Shown here: positions 52,595 to 63,041 of the stretch, piece after piece
Layout of the letters: every line of letters starts with the position of its first letter
How positions within the stretch are numbered: position 1 is the stretch's first letter
From: Microbacterium sp. YJN-G
Lineage (GTDB): Bacteria > Actinomycetota > Actinomycetes > Actinomycetales > Microbacteriaceae
Assembly (NCBI RefSeq): GCF_015040615.1
Contig: NZ_CP060402.1
Span: forward strand, 1,922,001 to 1,986,000
Length of the DNA: 64,000 nt
Reading direction: 5' to 3'
Notes under the pieces: model-generated
What the model was told of the DNA's origin: nothing
The model's database searches: none
Seen by the model: only the letters and a program-made list of their open reading frames with translations
Position numbers and translations under genes: made by a program

Positions 52595-53124
52595 GCGGGA
52601 TCCTTCGTGTGTGAGGGCGTGAGGGGCGAGGTCGTGAGGGGCGGGCTCGTGGCCGGCACCAGCCGTTCCATGGCGGCCAGTGCGTCCCGCAGATCGTCGG
52701 TGGTCGTGCGCCTGCCGTTCAGCCGCTGCCAGAGGCCGGGGCCGAGCAGCCACTCGACCTCTGATCCGTGACGCTCGTCGTCGAGATCGACCCCGTGCCG
52801 CTGCAGCCGCCGTCGCAGCGTGGCACGCACGCGCCGCGTGACGGCCTCGTTGACGGTGCCGGTCTGCAGGTTGATCGCCCAGGCGAGCCGCGAGACATCC
52901 GATCCGACGTGCTCGCGGTGCAGGGCGCGACCCGGCGCATCGGCACGCGCATCATCCGGCAGCTGCATCCCGATGAACAGGGCGGCCGCCGCGGCGAGCA
53001 CCGCCCAGCCCCAGGCGAACACCGACGGCACCCCGAGCGCGCTGAGCACCGCCCCCGCGAGCAGGCAGGTCGTGGCCGGCGCGATCAGCGACTTCACGGC
53101 GCTGATGGTCTTCCGCCGCCTCAT
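52591..53124 (-). CDS. Hypothetical two-span membrane protein of the MoxR operon
   Basis: The 177-residue protein has two hydrophobic segments (SLIAPATTCLLAGAVLSALG and [18 protein letters not shown]) and a polar C-terminal part with LAWAINLQTGTVNEAVTRRV. It overlaps both neighbours by 4 bases. It is likely membrane-bound and part of the same complex; no named family is recognised. Confidence 0.78.
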   Translation of the reverse strand: MRRRKTISAVKSLIAPATTCLLAGAVLSALGVPSVFAWGWAVLAAAAALFIGMQLPDDARADAPGRALHREHVGSDVSRLAWAINLQTGTVNEAVTRRVRATLRRRLQRHGVDLDDERHGSEVEWLLGPGLWQRLNGRRTTTDDLRDALAAMERLVPATSPPLTTSPLTPSHTKDPA

Positions 53125-53855
53125 CGCCAGCCGTCCTCGATCAACGACAGCGACCGCACCGCGGCGAGGCGATCCTGCTCGGTGGCGTACCGGCCGCCGA
53201 AGCGCACCCCTTCGTAGAGGCGCAGCAGCGCGTGGGAGGGCTCGTCGATGCCTGGTCGTCGCAGCAGGATCCGCAGCGTGAACTCCGCCGGGGTCTCGCT
53301 GCGCCCGCGCCCGACACCCGAGTCGGTCGCCGTCTCCTCCAGCCCCACCCAGGCGGCGATGATCGCGTCTGTCGGATCGGCATGGCTGCGTGCGGCGGTG
53401 AGCGCTGCGGCGACACCGCGGCGGATGACCGGCGCGTCTGGCGCCGAGTCGGCCGGAGCCTCGGCCGCGCCGGCACCGATCTCGACGAGCGCGGCATCGC
53501 GCGCGCGCAGGGGTCGCGTATTCCAGGCCCCGATGAGCGCCCGCGCGAGGAAGAAGAGCAGCAGCATGGCCAGTGCGACCACGAGCAGACCGAGGACGAC
53601 CAGGACGACCCAGCCGCTGAGATCGCCGGACGGCGGTGTCGTCGCGCCGGGCGACGGCGTCAGGGTCGCCGCCGGCATCACAGGCATCGTCACCGGCTCG
53701 GGTTCGGAGCGCTCGAAGACCGGGTGCCCCGTCACGGATGCGGCGAGCACCGCGATGGCGAACAGCACCGCGGCGCCGGTGATCAGCATCCACCTGCGTG
53801 CCGTCGGCGCGACGTCACGGGGCGGCCGTGTGTCGTCGTCGGCCCGCAGCGTCAT
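53121..53855 (-). CDS. DUF4129 domain membrane protein
   Basis: The 244-residue protein has two membrane segments (MLITGAAVLFAIAVLAASVT and WVVLVVLGLLVVALAMLLLF) around a Pro/Thr-rich external linker, then a C-terminal DUF4129 region (TPAEFTLRILLRRPGIDEPS, LLRLYEGVRFGGRYAT). DUF4129 proteins often accompany MoxR/DUF58 operons and transglutaminase-like proteins. It leads this five-gene operon. The ATG at 53855 is chosen because the -10 box lies 7 bases before it; an in-frame GTG at 53864 overlaps that box. Confidence 0.88.
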   Translation of the reverse strand: MTLRADDDTRPPRDVAPTARRWMLITGAAVLFAIAVLAASVTGHPVFERSEPEPVTMPVMPAATLTPSPGATTPPSGDLSGWVVLVVLGLLVVALAMLLLFFLARALIGAWNTRPLRARDAALVEIGAGAAEAPADSAPDAPVIRRGVAAALTAARSHADPTDAIIAAWVGLEETATDSGVGRGRSETPAEFTLRILLRRPGIDEPSHALLRLYEGVRFGGRYATEQDRLAAVRSLSLIEDGWR

Positions 53856-53862
53856 GGATCCC

Positions 53863-53868
53863 ACCCTA
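53863..53868 (-). promoter_or_regulatory. -10 box for the DUF4129-MoxR operon
   Basis: TAGGGT on the minus strand, 7 bases before the ATG at 53855, consistent with a leaderless first gene. Confidence 0.5.
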
Positions 53869-53924
53869 GGGGGACGGGGACGACGGTCGCGGTGGCCTGT
53901 GGATAACCTCGCAGGCCGAGCGGC

Positions 53925-54362
53925 TCAGCGCGCTGCGGCTCCTGCCGCGAACGGCTTGAGCGCCTCACGCAGCGCGGCCACCGCTTCGAGGTCGACTCCC
54001 GCGCTGGCCATCACGGCGCGGGGCACGTCCACGGCCCGGGCACGCAGCGCGCGCCCCTTCTCGGTGAGCCCGATGTCCAGCCGGCGTTCGTCCTCGGTGC
54101 TGCGGGTGCGCCGCACGAGCCCCTCGCTCTCGAGTCTCTTGACGAGCGGCGATGCGCTGGCGGGTTCGAGCGCGAGCTCGTGGGCGAGCTCGTTGAGTGC
54201 CCGCGGCGCACGCTCCCAGAGGGCGAGCATCACCAGGTACTGCGGGTGCGTGAGGCCGAGCGGGGCGAGGATGGGCCGGTAGATCGCGACGACGTTCCGC
54301 GCGGCGGTCACCATCGAGAAGCAGAGCTGGTTCTCCAGCCGCAGCAGATCATCGTTCGCCAT
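53925..54362 (-). CDS. MarR-family regulator, OhrR-like
   Basis: The 145-residue winged-helix protein starts MANDDLLRLENQLCFSMVTA; the NQLCF motif with the single Cys14 matches the reactive cysteine of OhrR peroxide sensors. THPQYLVMLALWE and the wing region RRTRSTEDERRLDIGLTEKG follow. OhrR usually controls the adjacent ohr gene, but here the divergent gene encodes a small zinc-ribbon protein. Both genes share the TTAGT-AC-ACTAA operator. Confidence 0.88.
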   Translation of the reverse strand: MANDDLLRLENQLCFSMVTAARNVVAIYRPILAPLGLTHPQYLVMLALWERAPRALNELAHELALEPASASPLVKRLESEGLVRRTRSTEDERRLDIGLTEKGRALRARAVDVPRAVMASAGVDLEAVAALREALKPFAAGAAAR

Positions 54363-54368
54363 GCACCG

Positions 54369-54401
54369 ATCATATGCACACGCTGATAGTTAGTACACTA
54401 A
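54369..54401. promoter_or_regulatory. Divergent promoters and operator of the OhrR-like regulator
   Basis: TATGAT on the minus strand (54374-54369) ends 6 bases before the regulator ATG. TACACT on the plus strand (54394-54399) ends 7 bases before the ATG of the zinc-ribbon gene. The inverted repeat TTAGT-AC-ACTAA (54390-54401) overlaps the plus-strand -10, so bound regulator would block both promoters. Confidence 0.65.
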
Positions 54402-54406
54402 TCATC

Positions 54407-54649
54407 ATGGTGAACGACTCCGAGCACGTCCCGCTGCGCACCCGCATCCGCGAGGCCGGCGGTCTGTACACGTGGTTCAACTCGTGGCTCATCCGCTTCG
54501 CCGGACCGGCGTCGGTCGGACCCTACGAGACCACGCCTCCGCCGAGCGCCGAACGGCGGGCGGAGCGCGCCTGCCCGCTGTGCGGCAAGCCGATGAACCT
54601 GCACGTGTTCGATCGCAGCGGCCCCAAGCCGCTCATGCACTGCCCCTGA
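54407..54649 (+). CDS. Small zinc-ribbon-like protein
   Basis: The 80-residue protein has a hydrophobic/aromatic centre (GGLYTWFNSWLIRFAGPASV) and a C-terminal CPLCGKP motif with HCP near the end. Three Cys and nearby His could form a zinc site. I do not recognise the family. It is divergent from, and probably controlled by, the OhrR-like regulator. Start chosen at 54407; the frame is open to 54374, but that DNA is the operator. Confidence 0.75.
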   Translation: MVNDSEHVPLRTRIREAGGLYTWFNSWLIRFAGPASVGPYETTPPPSAERRAERACPLCGKPMNLHVFDRSGPKPLMHCP

Positions 54650-54680
54650 TCTCGCGCGCTGACAGCTCGCACCCGAGGCC

Positions 54681-56759
<2,079 letters not shown>

Positions 56760-56765
56760 GCATCC

Positions 56766-56771
56766 AGCGTA
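56766..56771 (-). promoter_or_regulatory. -10 box for leaderless uvrB
   Basis: TACGCT on the minus strand with 6 bases before the ATG at 56759. Confidence 0.5.
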
Positions 56772-56806
56772 GATCGCACCACCGACACCGGGGCCGGGCG
56801 TCCGCC

Positions 56807-56812
56807 TAGAGT
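56807..56812 (+). promoter_or_regulatory. -10 box for leaderless DUF4126 gene
   Basis: TAGAGT ends 6 bases before the GTG at 56819. Confidence 0.55.
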
Positions 56813-56818
56813 GGTGCC

Positions 56819-57430
56819 GTGATCGAGTTCCTGATCGGGTCGAGCCTGGCGGCATCCGCCGGCCTGAACGCCTGGATGCCGCTGTTCCTGCTGGGTCTGG
56901 CCGACCGGTTCATCCCCGCTGTGGAGCTGCCGTCGGGCTGGGCGTGGCTGTCGGGAGACGTGACGCTGTGGATCCTCGGCGGGCTGCTCGTGCTCGAGAT
57001 CGTCGCCGACAAGATCCCCGCCGTCGACTCGGTCAACGACGTCGTGCAGAGCCTGCTGCGGCCGGCCTCGGGCGGCATCGCCTTCGGTGCAGGCGCCTCG
57101 GCGCAGACGATCGCCGTCGACGATCCGTCGTCGTTCTTCGCCGACAACGCCTGGGTGCCGATCGTCGCAGGCATCGTCATCGCGCTCGTCGTGCACATCG
57201 TGAAGGCCTCAGGCCGGGTGGCGGCCAACACCATGACCGGCGGGCTCGCCGCCCCGGTGCTGAGCACCGCGGAGGATGGCGCGTCGTTCGCCCTGGCAGC
57301 TGCGGCGATCATCGTGCCGGTCCTGGCCGTCGTGCTGCTGGCCGGCCTCATCGTCGCCGCGGTGCTGCTGGTGCGGCGCCGTCGTGCCCGCCGGCAGGTG
57401 CCTCACGATCCAGACCTCACGACCCGGTGA
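56819..57430 (+). CDS. DUF4126 membrane protein
   Basis: The 203-residue protein has several membrane segments and the family start [40 protein letters not shown] is the conserved charged motif between segments. The function of DUF4126 is unknown. The C-terminus is basic ([15 protein letters not shown]). It overlaps coaE on the opposite strand by 14 bases. Confidence 0.88.
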   Translation: MIEFLIGSSLAASAGLNAWMPLFLLGLADRFIPAVELPSGWAWLSGDVTLWILGGLLVLEIVADKIPAVDSVNDVVQSLLRPASGGIAFGAGASAQTIAVDDPSSFFADNAWVPIVAGIVIALVVHIVKASGRVAANTMTGGLAAPVLSTAEDGASFALAAAAIIVPVLAVVLLAGLIVAAVLLVRRRRARRQVPHDPDLTTR

Positions 57431-58016
57431 GACGCTCCCAGAGCTCGTCGACCTGCTCGCGGGTGCGCTCGATCGTGCCGGACGTGTCGATGATGACATC
57501 GGCGATCGCGCGGCGCGCGGCATCCGTCACCTGCGAGGCGATGCGCGCACGCGCCTCGCCCGCCTCCATTCCGCGCAGCTCGATCAGCCGGTGCTCGCGC
57601 AATTCGGCCGGCGCGTCGGCCACGACGATGAGGTCCCACGGGTCATCGACCCGCGCCTCGACCAGCAGCGGCACGTCGTAGACGACGACCGCCGCGGGGT
57701 CGTCGGCGAAGGCCTCGTCGAACCGGCGCTGGGATTCGGTGCGCACAGCCGGATGCACGATCGCGTTCAACCGGGCGAGCGCCTCCGGATCGCCGAACAC
57801 TCGCCCGCCCAGCGCGGCACGATCCAGCGCCCCATCAGCGGTGATCATGTCCGTGCCGAACGCCGAGGCGATCTCATCGAGCACCGCGCCGCCGGGCTGC
57901 TGTACCTCGCGGACGATCGCATCGGCATCCACCACGGTCGCACCACGCTCCGCGAGGCGCGAGGCGATGGTCGACTTGCCCGAGGCGATGCCTCCGGTGA
58001 GGGCGATGAGCGGCAT
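57417..58016 (-). CDS. coaE: Dephospho-CoA kinase
   Basis: Last step of CoA synthesis, phosphorylating the 3'-hydroxyl of dephospho-CoA. The 199-residue protein begins MPLIALTGGIASGKSTIASR with the P-loop at residues 8-15, followed by DADAIVREVQQPG and VVYDVPLLVEA. It follows rpsA, the standard actinobacterial order, and overlaps the DUF4126 gene end to end. Confidence 0.95.
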   Translation of the reverse strand: MPLIALTGGIASGKSTIASRLAERGATVVDADAIVREVQQPGGAVLDEIASAFGTDMITADGALDRAALGGRVFGDPEALARLNAIVHPAVRTESQRRFDEAFADDPAAVVVYDVPLLVEARVDDPWDLIVVADAPAELREHRLIELRGMEAGEARARIASQVTDAARRAIADVIIDTSGTIERTREQVDELWERLTGS

Positions 58017-58141
58017 CCCCCCATCCTGGCATCCTTCGTCTGGTCGCTGCGCTCCTCGCTCAGGAGCCGACTCGGATGCTGCCGGGGACGCGGAACGGGC
58101 CGCCACCAGAGGTGACGGCCCGTTCCTGACGTGATCCGGGA

Positions 58142-59599
58142 TCAGCTGTTGCCGCCCGAGAGCTTCTCGCGCAGAGCGGCGAGAGCCTCGTCGTCGGCAA
58201 GGGTTCCGGCACCGGCGGAGTCGCTCAAGAACGACTGTGCTGCACCGAAGTCGTCGCCCGCGGCAGCCTCGGCCTCGGCGGCCTTGAGGACCTGAGCCTT
58301 GTGCGCCTCCCAGCGGGACTGGGCCGCGGCGTACTCCTGCTCCCAAGCCTCGCGCTGGGCGTCGAAGCCTTCCTTCCACGCACCGGTCTCGGCGTCGAAG
58401 CCCTCCGGGTACTTGTACTCGCCGTTCTCGTCGTACTCGGCGAGCATGCCGTACAGGGCCGGGTCGAACTCGGTGCCGTGCGGGTCGACGGACTCGTTGG
58501 CCTGCTTCAGCGACAGCGAGATGCGGCGACGCTCGAGGTCGATGTCGATGACCTTGACGAAGACCTCTTCGCCCACCGACACGACCTGCTCAGCCAGCTC
58601 GACGTGCTTGCTGGAGAGCTCGGAGATGTGCACGAGGCCCTCGATGCCGTCCGCGACGCGGACGAACGCACCGAACGGAACGAGCTTGGTGACCTTGCCC
58701 GGTGCGATCTGGCCGATCGCGTGGGTGCGGGCGAAGACCTGCCACGGGTCCTCCTGGGTCGCCTTCAGCGACAGCGAGACGCGCTCGCGGTCCAGGTCGA
58801 CCTCGAGGATCTCGACGGTGACCTCCTGGCCGACCTCGACGACCTCGGAGGCGTGCTCGATGTGCTTCCAGGACAGCTCGGAGACGTGCACGAGGCCGTC
58901 CACGCCACCCAGGTCGACGAACGCACCGAAGTTGACGATCGACGAGACGACACCCTTGCGGACCTGACCCTTGTGCAGGTTGTTCAGGAAGGTGGTGCGC
59001 GACTCGGACTGCGTCTGCTCCAGCAGGGCACGACGGCTCAGGACCACGTTGTTGCGGTTCTTGTCGAGCTCGAGGATCTTCGCCTCGAGCTCCTGGCCGA
59101 GGTACGGGGTGAGGTCGCGGACGCGACGCAGCTCGATGAGCGAGGCGGGCAGGAAGCCGCGCAGGCCGATGTCGACGATGAGGCCGCCCTTGACGACCTC
59201 GATGACGGTGCCGGTGACGACGCCGTCGTTCTCCTTGATCTTCTCGACGTCGCCCCAGGCGCGCTCGTACTGCGCACGCTTCTTGGAGAGGATCAGACGG
59301 CCTTCCTTGTCCTCCTTCTGGAGGACGAGGGCCTCGACCTGGTCGCCGACGGCGACGACCTCGTTGGGGTCGACGTCGTGCTTGATGGAGAGCTCACGCG
59401 AGGGGATGACACCCTCGGTCTTGTAGCCGACGTCGAGCAGAACCTCATCGCGGTCGATCTTGACGATCGTGCCCTCGATGATGTCGCCGTCGTTGAAGAA
59501 CTTCAGGGTCTTCTCGACCGCGGCCAGGAAGTCCTCGGCAGATCCGATGTCGTTGATCGCGACCTGCTTGGTGGCCGGGGCGGTCGTTGCGCTAGTCAT
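58142..59599 (-). CDS. rpsA: 30S ribosomal protein S1
   Basis: mRNA-binding protein of the small subunit. The 485-residue protein has four S1 domains (for example GDIIEGTIVKIDRDEVLLDV, KGVVSSIVNFGAFVDLGGVD, GKVTKLVPFGAFVRVADGIE), fewer than the six of E. coli, as is normal in actinobacteria. The C-terminal part is Glu/Ala-rich and probably disordered. AAGGA precedes the ATG. Confidence 0.97.
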   Translation of the reverse strand: MTSATTAPATKQVAINDIGSAEDFLAAVEKTLKFFNDGDIIEGTIVKIDRDEVLLDVGYKTEGVIPSRELSIKHDVDPNEVVAVGDQVEALVLQKEDKEGRLILSKKRAQYERAWGDVEKIKENDGVVTGTVIEVVKGGLIVDIGLRGFLPASLIELRRVRDLTPYLGQELEAKILELDKNRNNVVLSRRALLEQTQSESRTTFLNNLHKGQVRKGVVSSIVNFGAFVDLGGVDGLVHVSELSWKHIEHASEVVEVGQEVTVEILEVDLDRERVSLSLKATQEDPWQVFARTHAIGQIAPGKVTKLVPFGAFVRVADGIEGLVHISELSSKHVELAEQVVSVGEEVFVKVIDIDLERRRISLSLKQANESVDPHGTEFDPALYGMLAEYDENGEYKYPEGFDAETGAWKEGFDAQREAWEQEYAAAQSRWEAHKAQVLKAAEAEAAAGDDFGAAQSFLSDSAGAGTLADDEALAALREKLSGGNS

Positions 59600-59730
59600 G
59601 TAGTGGGTTGTCCTTGTGAGTGGAGTGTCAGGCCTCGGTCGCCGGCGTGCCAGGATGATGCCGAGGCGGATGGATTGTGGTTTGCGATGTCACGCGGGCA
59701 GGCGGATGCTCGCCACGAGTGACACTTCAG

Positions 59731-59736
59731 ATTATC
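59731..59736 (-). promoter_or_regulatory. Candidate -10 box of rpsA
   Basis: GATAAT on the minus strand, which gives a leader of about 125 bases. A long leader would fit autoregulation by S1, but no specific structure was worked out. Confidence 0.45.
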
Positions 59737-59803
59737 AGACGAAGCACAGGTCCCGCGCCCCGGGTTTCGCACGACCCGCCCCAGCTCTGTCGCCGGCCGC
59801 TCG

Positions 59804-59809
59804 TATGCT
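59804..59809 (+). promoter_or_regulatory. -10 box for leaderless exonuclease gene
   Basis: TATGCT ends 6 bases before the GTG at 59816. Confidence 0.6.
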
Positions 59810-59815
59810 GATGCG

Positions 59816-60739
59816 GTGACCGAACGCCTGATGCTGCTCGACACCGCCAGCCTCTACTTCCGCGCCTTCTACGGCGTGCCCGACAAGGTGAAGGCGCCCG
59901 ACGGATCGTCGGTGAACGCCGTGCGCGGGCTGCTCGACATCGTCGCGAAGCTCGTGACGCTGTACCGCCCCACGCAGATCATCGCCTGCTGGGACGACGA
60001 CTGGCGTCCGCAGTGGCGGGTCGACCTGATCCCCAGCTACAAGGCGCACCGCGTCGTCGAGGTGGTGCCGTCAGGCCCCGACGTCGAGGAGGTACCCGAT
60101 CCGCTCGAGCAGCAGGTGCCCCTGATCCGCGAGGCGCTCGGCGCCATCGGCATCCCGATCATCGGCGTCGCCGAGCACGAGGCCGATGACGTCATCGGCA
60201 CGCTCGCGACGCACGCGACGGTGCCGGTCGACATCGTCACCGGCGACCGCGACCTGTTCCAGCTCGTCGACGACGAGCGCGACGTGCGCGTCATCTACAC
60301 GGCACGGGGAATGAGCAACCTCGAGATCGTGACGGACGCCGTGGTCGTCGCGAAGTACGGGGTGCTGCCCTCGCAGTACGCCGACTTCGCCACGCTGCGC
60401 GGCGATGCCTCCGACGGACTGCCGGGCGTGAAGGGCGTGGGCGAGAAGTCCGCCATGACGCTGCTGCAGACGCACGGCGATCTGCAGGGCATCCGCGAGG
60501 CCGCGGCATCCGGGATGCTGAGCGCCGCGGCATCCGCCCGCTTCACGGCGGCATCCGATTATCTCGACGTCGCCCCGACCGTCGTGCGCGTGGCGACCGA
60601 TCTCGACATCGCCGCACCGGGCCCCCCGGTGCGTGCGCTCGATCCGTCCGAGGCGGATGCCGCGCAGGCGCTGGCCGAGGCCTGGAACCTCGGGTCGTCG
60701 ATGACGAGGGCGCTGGCGGCGCTCGCGCTGGACGACTGA
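59816..60739 (+). CDS. Stand-alone 5'-3' exonuclease
   Basis: The 307-residue protein corresponds to the 5' nuclease domain of DNA polymerase I. Asp residues in LLDTASLYFRAFYG, HEADDVIGTLA and VTGDRDLFQLVDD form the metal site, and LPGVKGVGEKSAMTLLQ is the helix-hairpin-helix. No polymerase domain follows. Such free-standing nucleases exist in actinobacteria and may process Okazaki fragment flaps or RNA primers. It starts with GTG. Confidence 0.93.
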   Translation: MTERLMLLDTASLYFRAFYGVPDKVKAPDGSSVNAVRGLLDIVAKLVTLYRPTQIIACWDDDWRPQWRVDLIPSYKAHRVVEVVPSGPDVEEVPDPLEQQVPLIREALGAIGIPIIGVAEHEADDVIGTLATHATVPVDIVTGDRDLFQLVDDERDVRVIYTARGMSNLEIVTDAVVVAKYGVLPSQYADFATLRGDASDGLPGVKGVGEKSAMTLLQTHGDLQGIREAAASGMLSAAASARFTAASDYLDVAPTVVRVATDLDIAAPGPPVRALDPSEADAAQALAEAWNLGSSMTRALAALALDD

Positions 60740-60770
60740 CAGTCCGGCTGGAGTCGTCGGTCCGGAGCCG

Positions 60771-61760
60771 TCAGTCCCTCGCCCATGCCCGGAGCCTGTC
60801 CAGCCCCCAGGTGGTGACGATCCGCTCGGCCGGCACGCCGGCGGCCTCGGCGCGCGCGGCGCCATGGTCGAGCAGCGACAGCTGGCCGGGCGCGTGCGCG
60901 TCGGAGTCGATGGAGAACAGGCACCCCTCGGCCAGGGCGATGCCGATCAGCTCGTCCGGTGGATCCTGGCGCTCGGGACGTGAGTTGATCTCCACCGCGA
61001 CCCCGTTCGCCGCGCAGGCGGCGAAGACGGCGCGGGGGTCGAACTCGGATGCCGGGCGCGTGCCGCGCGAGCCCTCCACGAGACGTCCGGTGCAGTGGCC
61101 GAGCACGTTCACGCGCGGATGGGAGACGGCCGCGATCATCCGACGGGTCATGGGGGCGGCATCCATCCGCAGTTTGGAGTGCACCGAGGCGACGACGATG
61201 TCGAGTTCGTCGAGCAGTGCGGGCTCCTGGTCGAGCGCGCCGTCCTCGAGGATGTCGACCTCGATGCCGGCCAGCACCGTCAGGCCGTTACCCGACCGCG
61301 CGCGCACCAGCGGGATCTGCTCGCGCAACCGCTCGGGCGACAGTCCCCTCGCCACGCGCAGTCGCGGGGAGTGATCGGTGACGGCCAGGTACTCATGGCC
61401 CAGCGCCCGGGCGGCCTCGACCATGGTCTCGATGGGTGTCGTGCCGTCGGACCAGTCGGTGTGGCTGTGCAGGTCACCGCGCAGCCGCGCACACAGCTGC
61501 GAGGTGCGCTCGGGCTCGACGACACCGCGCAGCTCGGTCAGATAGTCGGGTACGCGCCCCTGCTGCGCCTGCCGGATGACCTCGAAGGTCGACGCTCCGA
61601 TCCCCTTCTGCTCGCGCAGCCGGCCCGGGTCGCTGATGACGTCGTCGGGTAGCGATCGCAGCACGGATGCCGCCTGCCGGAACGCCTTCGCCCGGTATCG
61701 CGATGCGCGCTCGCGTTCGAGCAGCGTGGCGATCTCGAGCAGCGCGTCGACGGCATCCAT
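60771..61760 (-). CDS. PHP domain phosphoesterase with N-terminal helix-hairpin-helix region
   Basis: The 329-residue protein has a DNA polymerase beta-like helical start (ALLEIATLLERERASRYRAK, GIGASTFEVIRQ) and a PHP metallo-phosphoesterase domain: GDLHSHTDWSDG, YLAVTDHSPRL, GIEVDIL, VVASVHSKL, NVLGHCTGR, FSIDSDAHAPG. This combination resembles family X polymerases without the polymerase core. A role in DNA end processing is possible, and histidinol phosphatase is the alternative. It follows trpD by 16 bases. Confidence 0.87.
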   Translation of the reverse strand: MDAVDALLEIATLLERERASRYRAKAFRQAASVLRSLPDDVISDPGRLREQKGIGASTFEVIRQAQQGRVPDYLTELRGVVEPERTSQLCARLRGDLHSHTDWSDGTTPIETMVEAARALGHEYLAVTDHSPRLRVARGLSPERLREQIPLVRARSGNGLTVLAGIEVDILEDGALDQEPALLDELDIVVASVHSKLRMDAAPMTRRMIAAVSHPRVNVLGHCTGRLVEGSRGTRPASEFDPRAVFAACAANGVAVEINSRPERQDPPDELIGIALAEGCLFSIDSDAHAPGQLSLLDHGAARAEAAGVPAERIVTTWGLDRLRAWARD

Positions 61761-61776
61761 GGCTGCGGGTCCGGTC

Positions 61777-62841
61777 TCAGCCTGCGGTCGCGTCCTGCGT
61801 CGCGCGGATCCAGTCGTCGAGCTTCGCGGCCGCCCGGCCGTCGTCGACGGCCGCCGCGGCGCGCCCGTGCGCGTCGCGCAGACGCTCCACGATCGGCTGC
61901 TGGGTGAGGGAGGCGTCGTGGGAGAGCTCGTACGCGACGATTCCGGCCGCGGCGTTCAGCAGCACGATGTCGCGCACGGCACCGGTGTTCCCCTCGAGGG
62001 TCTCGCGCAGGATGCGGGCGTTGTGCTCCGGGGAGCCGCCGATCAGGTCGTCGAGCTCGGCGAGCGGGATGCCCAGGTCGCGCGGGTCGAGGTCGTGCTC
62101 GTGGATGTCACCGCGGGCGACCTCCCAGATTCGGCTGTGCCCCGTGGTGGTGAGCTCGTCGAGCCCGTCGTCGCCTCGGAACACCAGCGCGGTCGCACCA
62201 CGCGTGCGGAAGACGCCCGTGATCAGCGGCACGCGGTCCAGGCGGGCGACGCCGACCGCGTTCGCCTCGGCGCGCGCGGGGTTGCACAGCGGGCCGAGCA
62301 CGTTGAAGACGGTGGGCACGGCGAGCTCGGAGCGCGCCACGCCGGCGTGCTTGAAGCCGGGGTGGAAGGCCGACGCCCACGCGAAGGTGATACCGGTGCG
62401 ATCCAGCACGGATGCCACGTGCTCGGGATCGAGTGAGATGTTCAGGCCGAGCGCGGCGAGCACATCGGAGGATCCGGAGGATGAGCTGGCGGCACGGTTG
62501 CCGTGCTTGACGACCGGGATGCCGGTCGCGCCGATGATGACCGCCGCGGTCGTGGACACGTTGACTGTGCCGACCCTGTCGCCGCCGGTGCCGACGATGT
62601 CGAGCACGTCCGAGGAGACCGGGAGCGGTACGGCCGCCTCGAGCACGGCGTCGCGGAAGCCGACGACCTCGTCGACCGTCTCGCCCTTGGCGCGCAGTGC
62701 CACGAGGAAGCCGGCGAGCTGAGCCGGGCTCACCTTGCCCTGCATCACCTGGCGCATCGCCCACGTGGACTCCCAGACGCTGAGATCCTGCCTGTCGAGC
62801 AGGGACGTGATCAGGTCGGGCCAGGTGAGGGTGTCTGCCAT
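61777..62841 (-). CDS. trpD: Anthranilate phosphoribosyltransferase
   Basis: Second step of tryptophan synthesis. The 354-residue protein has the phosphoribosyl-pyrophosphate loop DIVGTGGDRVGTVNVSTTAA, VVKHGNRAASSSSGSSDVLA and FNVLGPLCNPA. It starts at MADTLTWPDL (62841). It is isolated from other trp genes and lies opposite ctaE, as in mycobacteria. Confidence 0.96.
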   Translation of the reverse strand: MADTLTWPDLITSLLDRQDLSVWESTWAMRQVMQGKVSPAQLAGFLVALRAKGETVDEVVGFRDAVLEAAVPLPVSSDVLDIVGTGGDRVGTVNVSTTAAVIIGATGIPVVKHGNRAASSSSGSSDVLAALGLNISLDPEHVASVLDRTGITFAWASAFHPGFKHAGVARSELAVPTVFNVLGPLCNPARAEANAVGVARLDRVPLITGVFRTRGATALVFRGDDGLDELTTTGHSRIWEVARGDIHEHDLDPRDLGIPLAELDDLIGGSPEHNARILRETLEGNTGAVRDIVLLNAAAGIVAYELSHDASLTQQPIVERLRDAHGRAAAAVDDGRAAAKLDDWIRATQDATAG

Positions 62842-62848
62842 GACAGTG

Positions 62849-62854
62849 ATCCTA
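62849..62854 (-). promoter_or_regulatory. -10 box for leaderless trpD
   Basis: TAGGAT on the minus strand, 7 bases before the ATG at 62841. Confidence 0.5.
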
Positions 62855-62958
62855 AACCGGCGCGGAACGATGCCGATCCGAGATGACGCGCCGCATGTAC
62901 TGGGCACCCGTGCCGATCTGCGGCGTCACGCGCGTTCCTGGCATATTCGCAGTCCATT

Positions 62959-62974
62959 CTTAGGTTCCCCTAAG
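62959..62974. promoter_or_regulatory. Palindrome in the trpD/ctaE intergenic region
   Basis: CTTAGG-TTCC-CCTAAG in the 200-base gap between divergent trpD and ctaE, about 55 bases before the ctaE -10. It is a candidate operator for the respiratory genes. Confidence 0.5.
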
Positions 62975-63029
62975 TGTCCGAACAGCGAAACGGCCCACGG
63001 CGGTGCAAGAATCGCCGGGCGGAATCGGC

Positions 63030-63035
63030 CATAAT
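63030..63035 (+). promoter_or_regulatory. -10 box for leaderless ctaE
   Basis: CATAAT ends 6 bases before the GTG at 63042. Confidence 0.6.
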
Positions 63036-63041
63036 GGTCAG

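Noticed and set aside
60734..60776. Terminator between the exonuclease and PHP genes
   Set aside because: Only a 7-bp gactgac / gtcagtc pairing with a large loop could be found; too weak to call.
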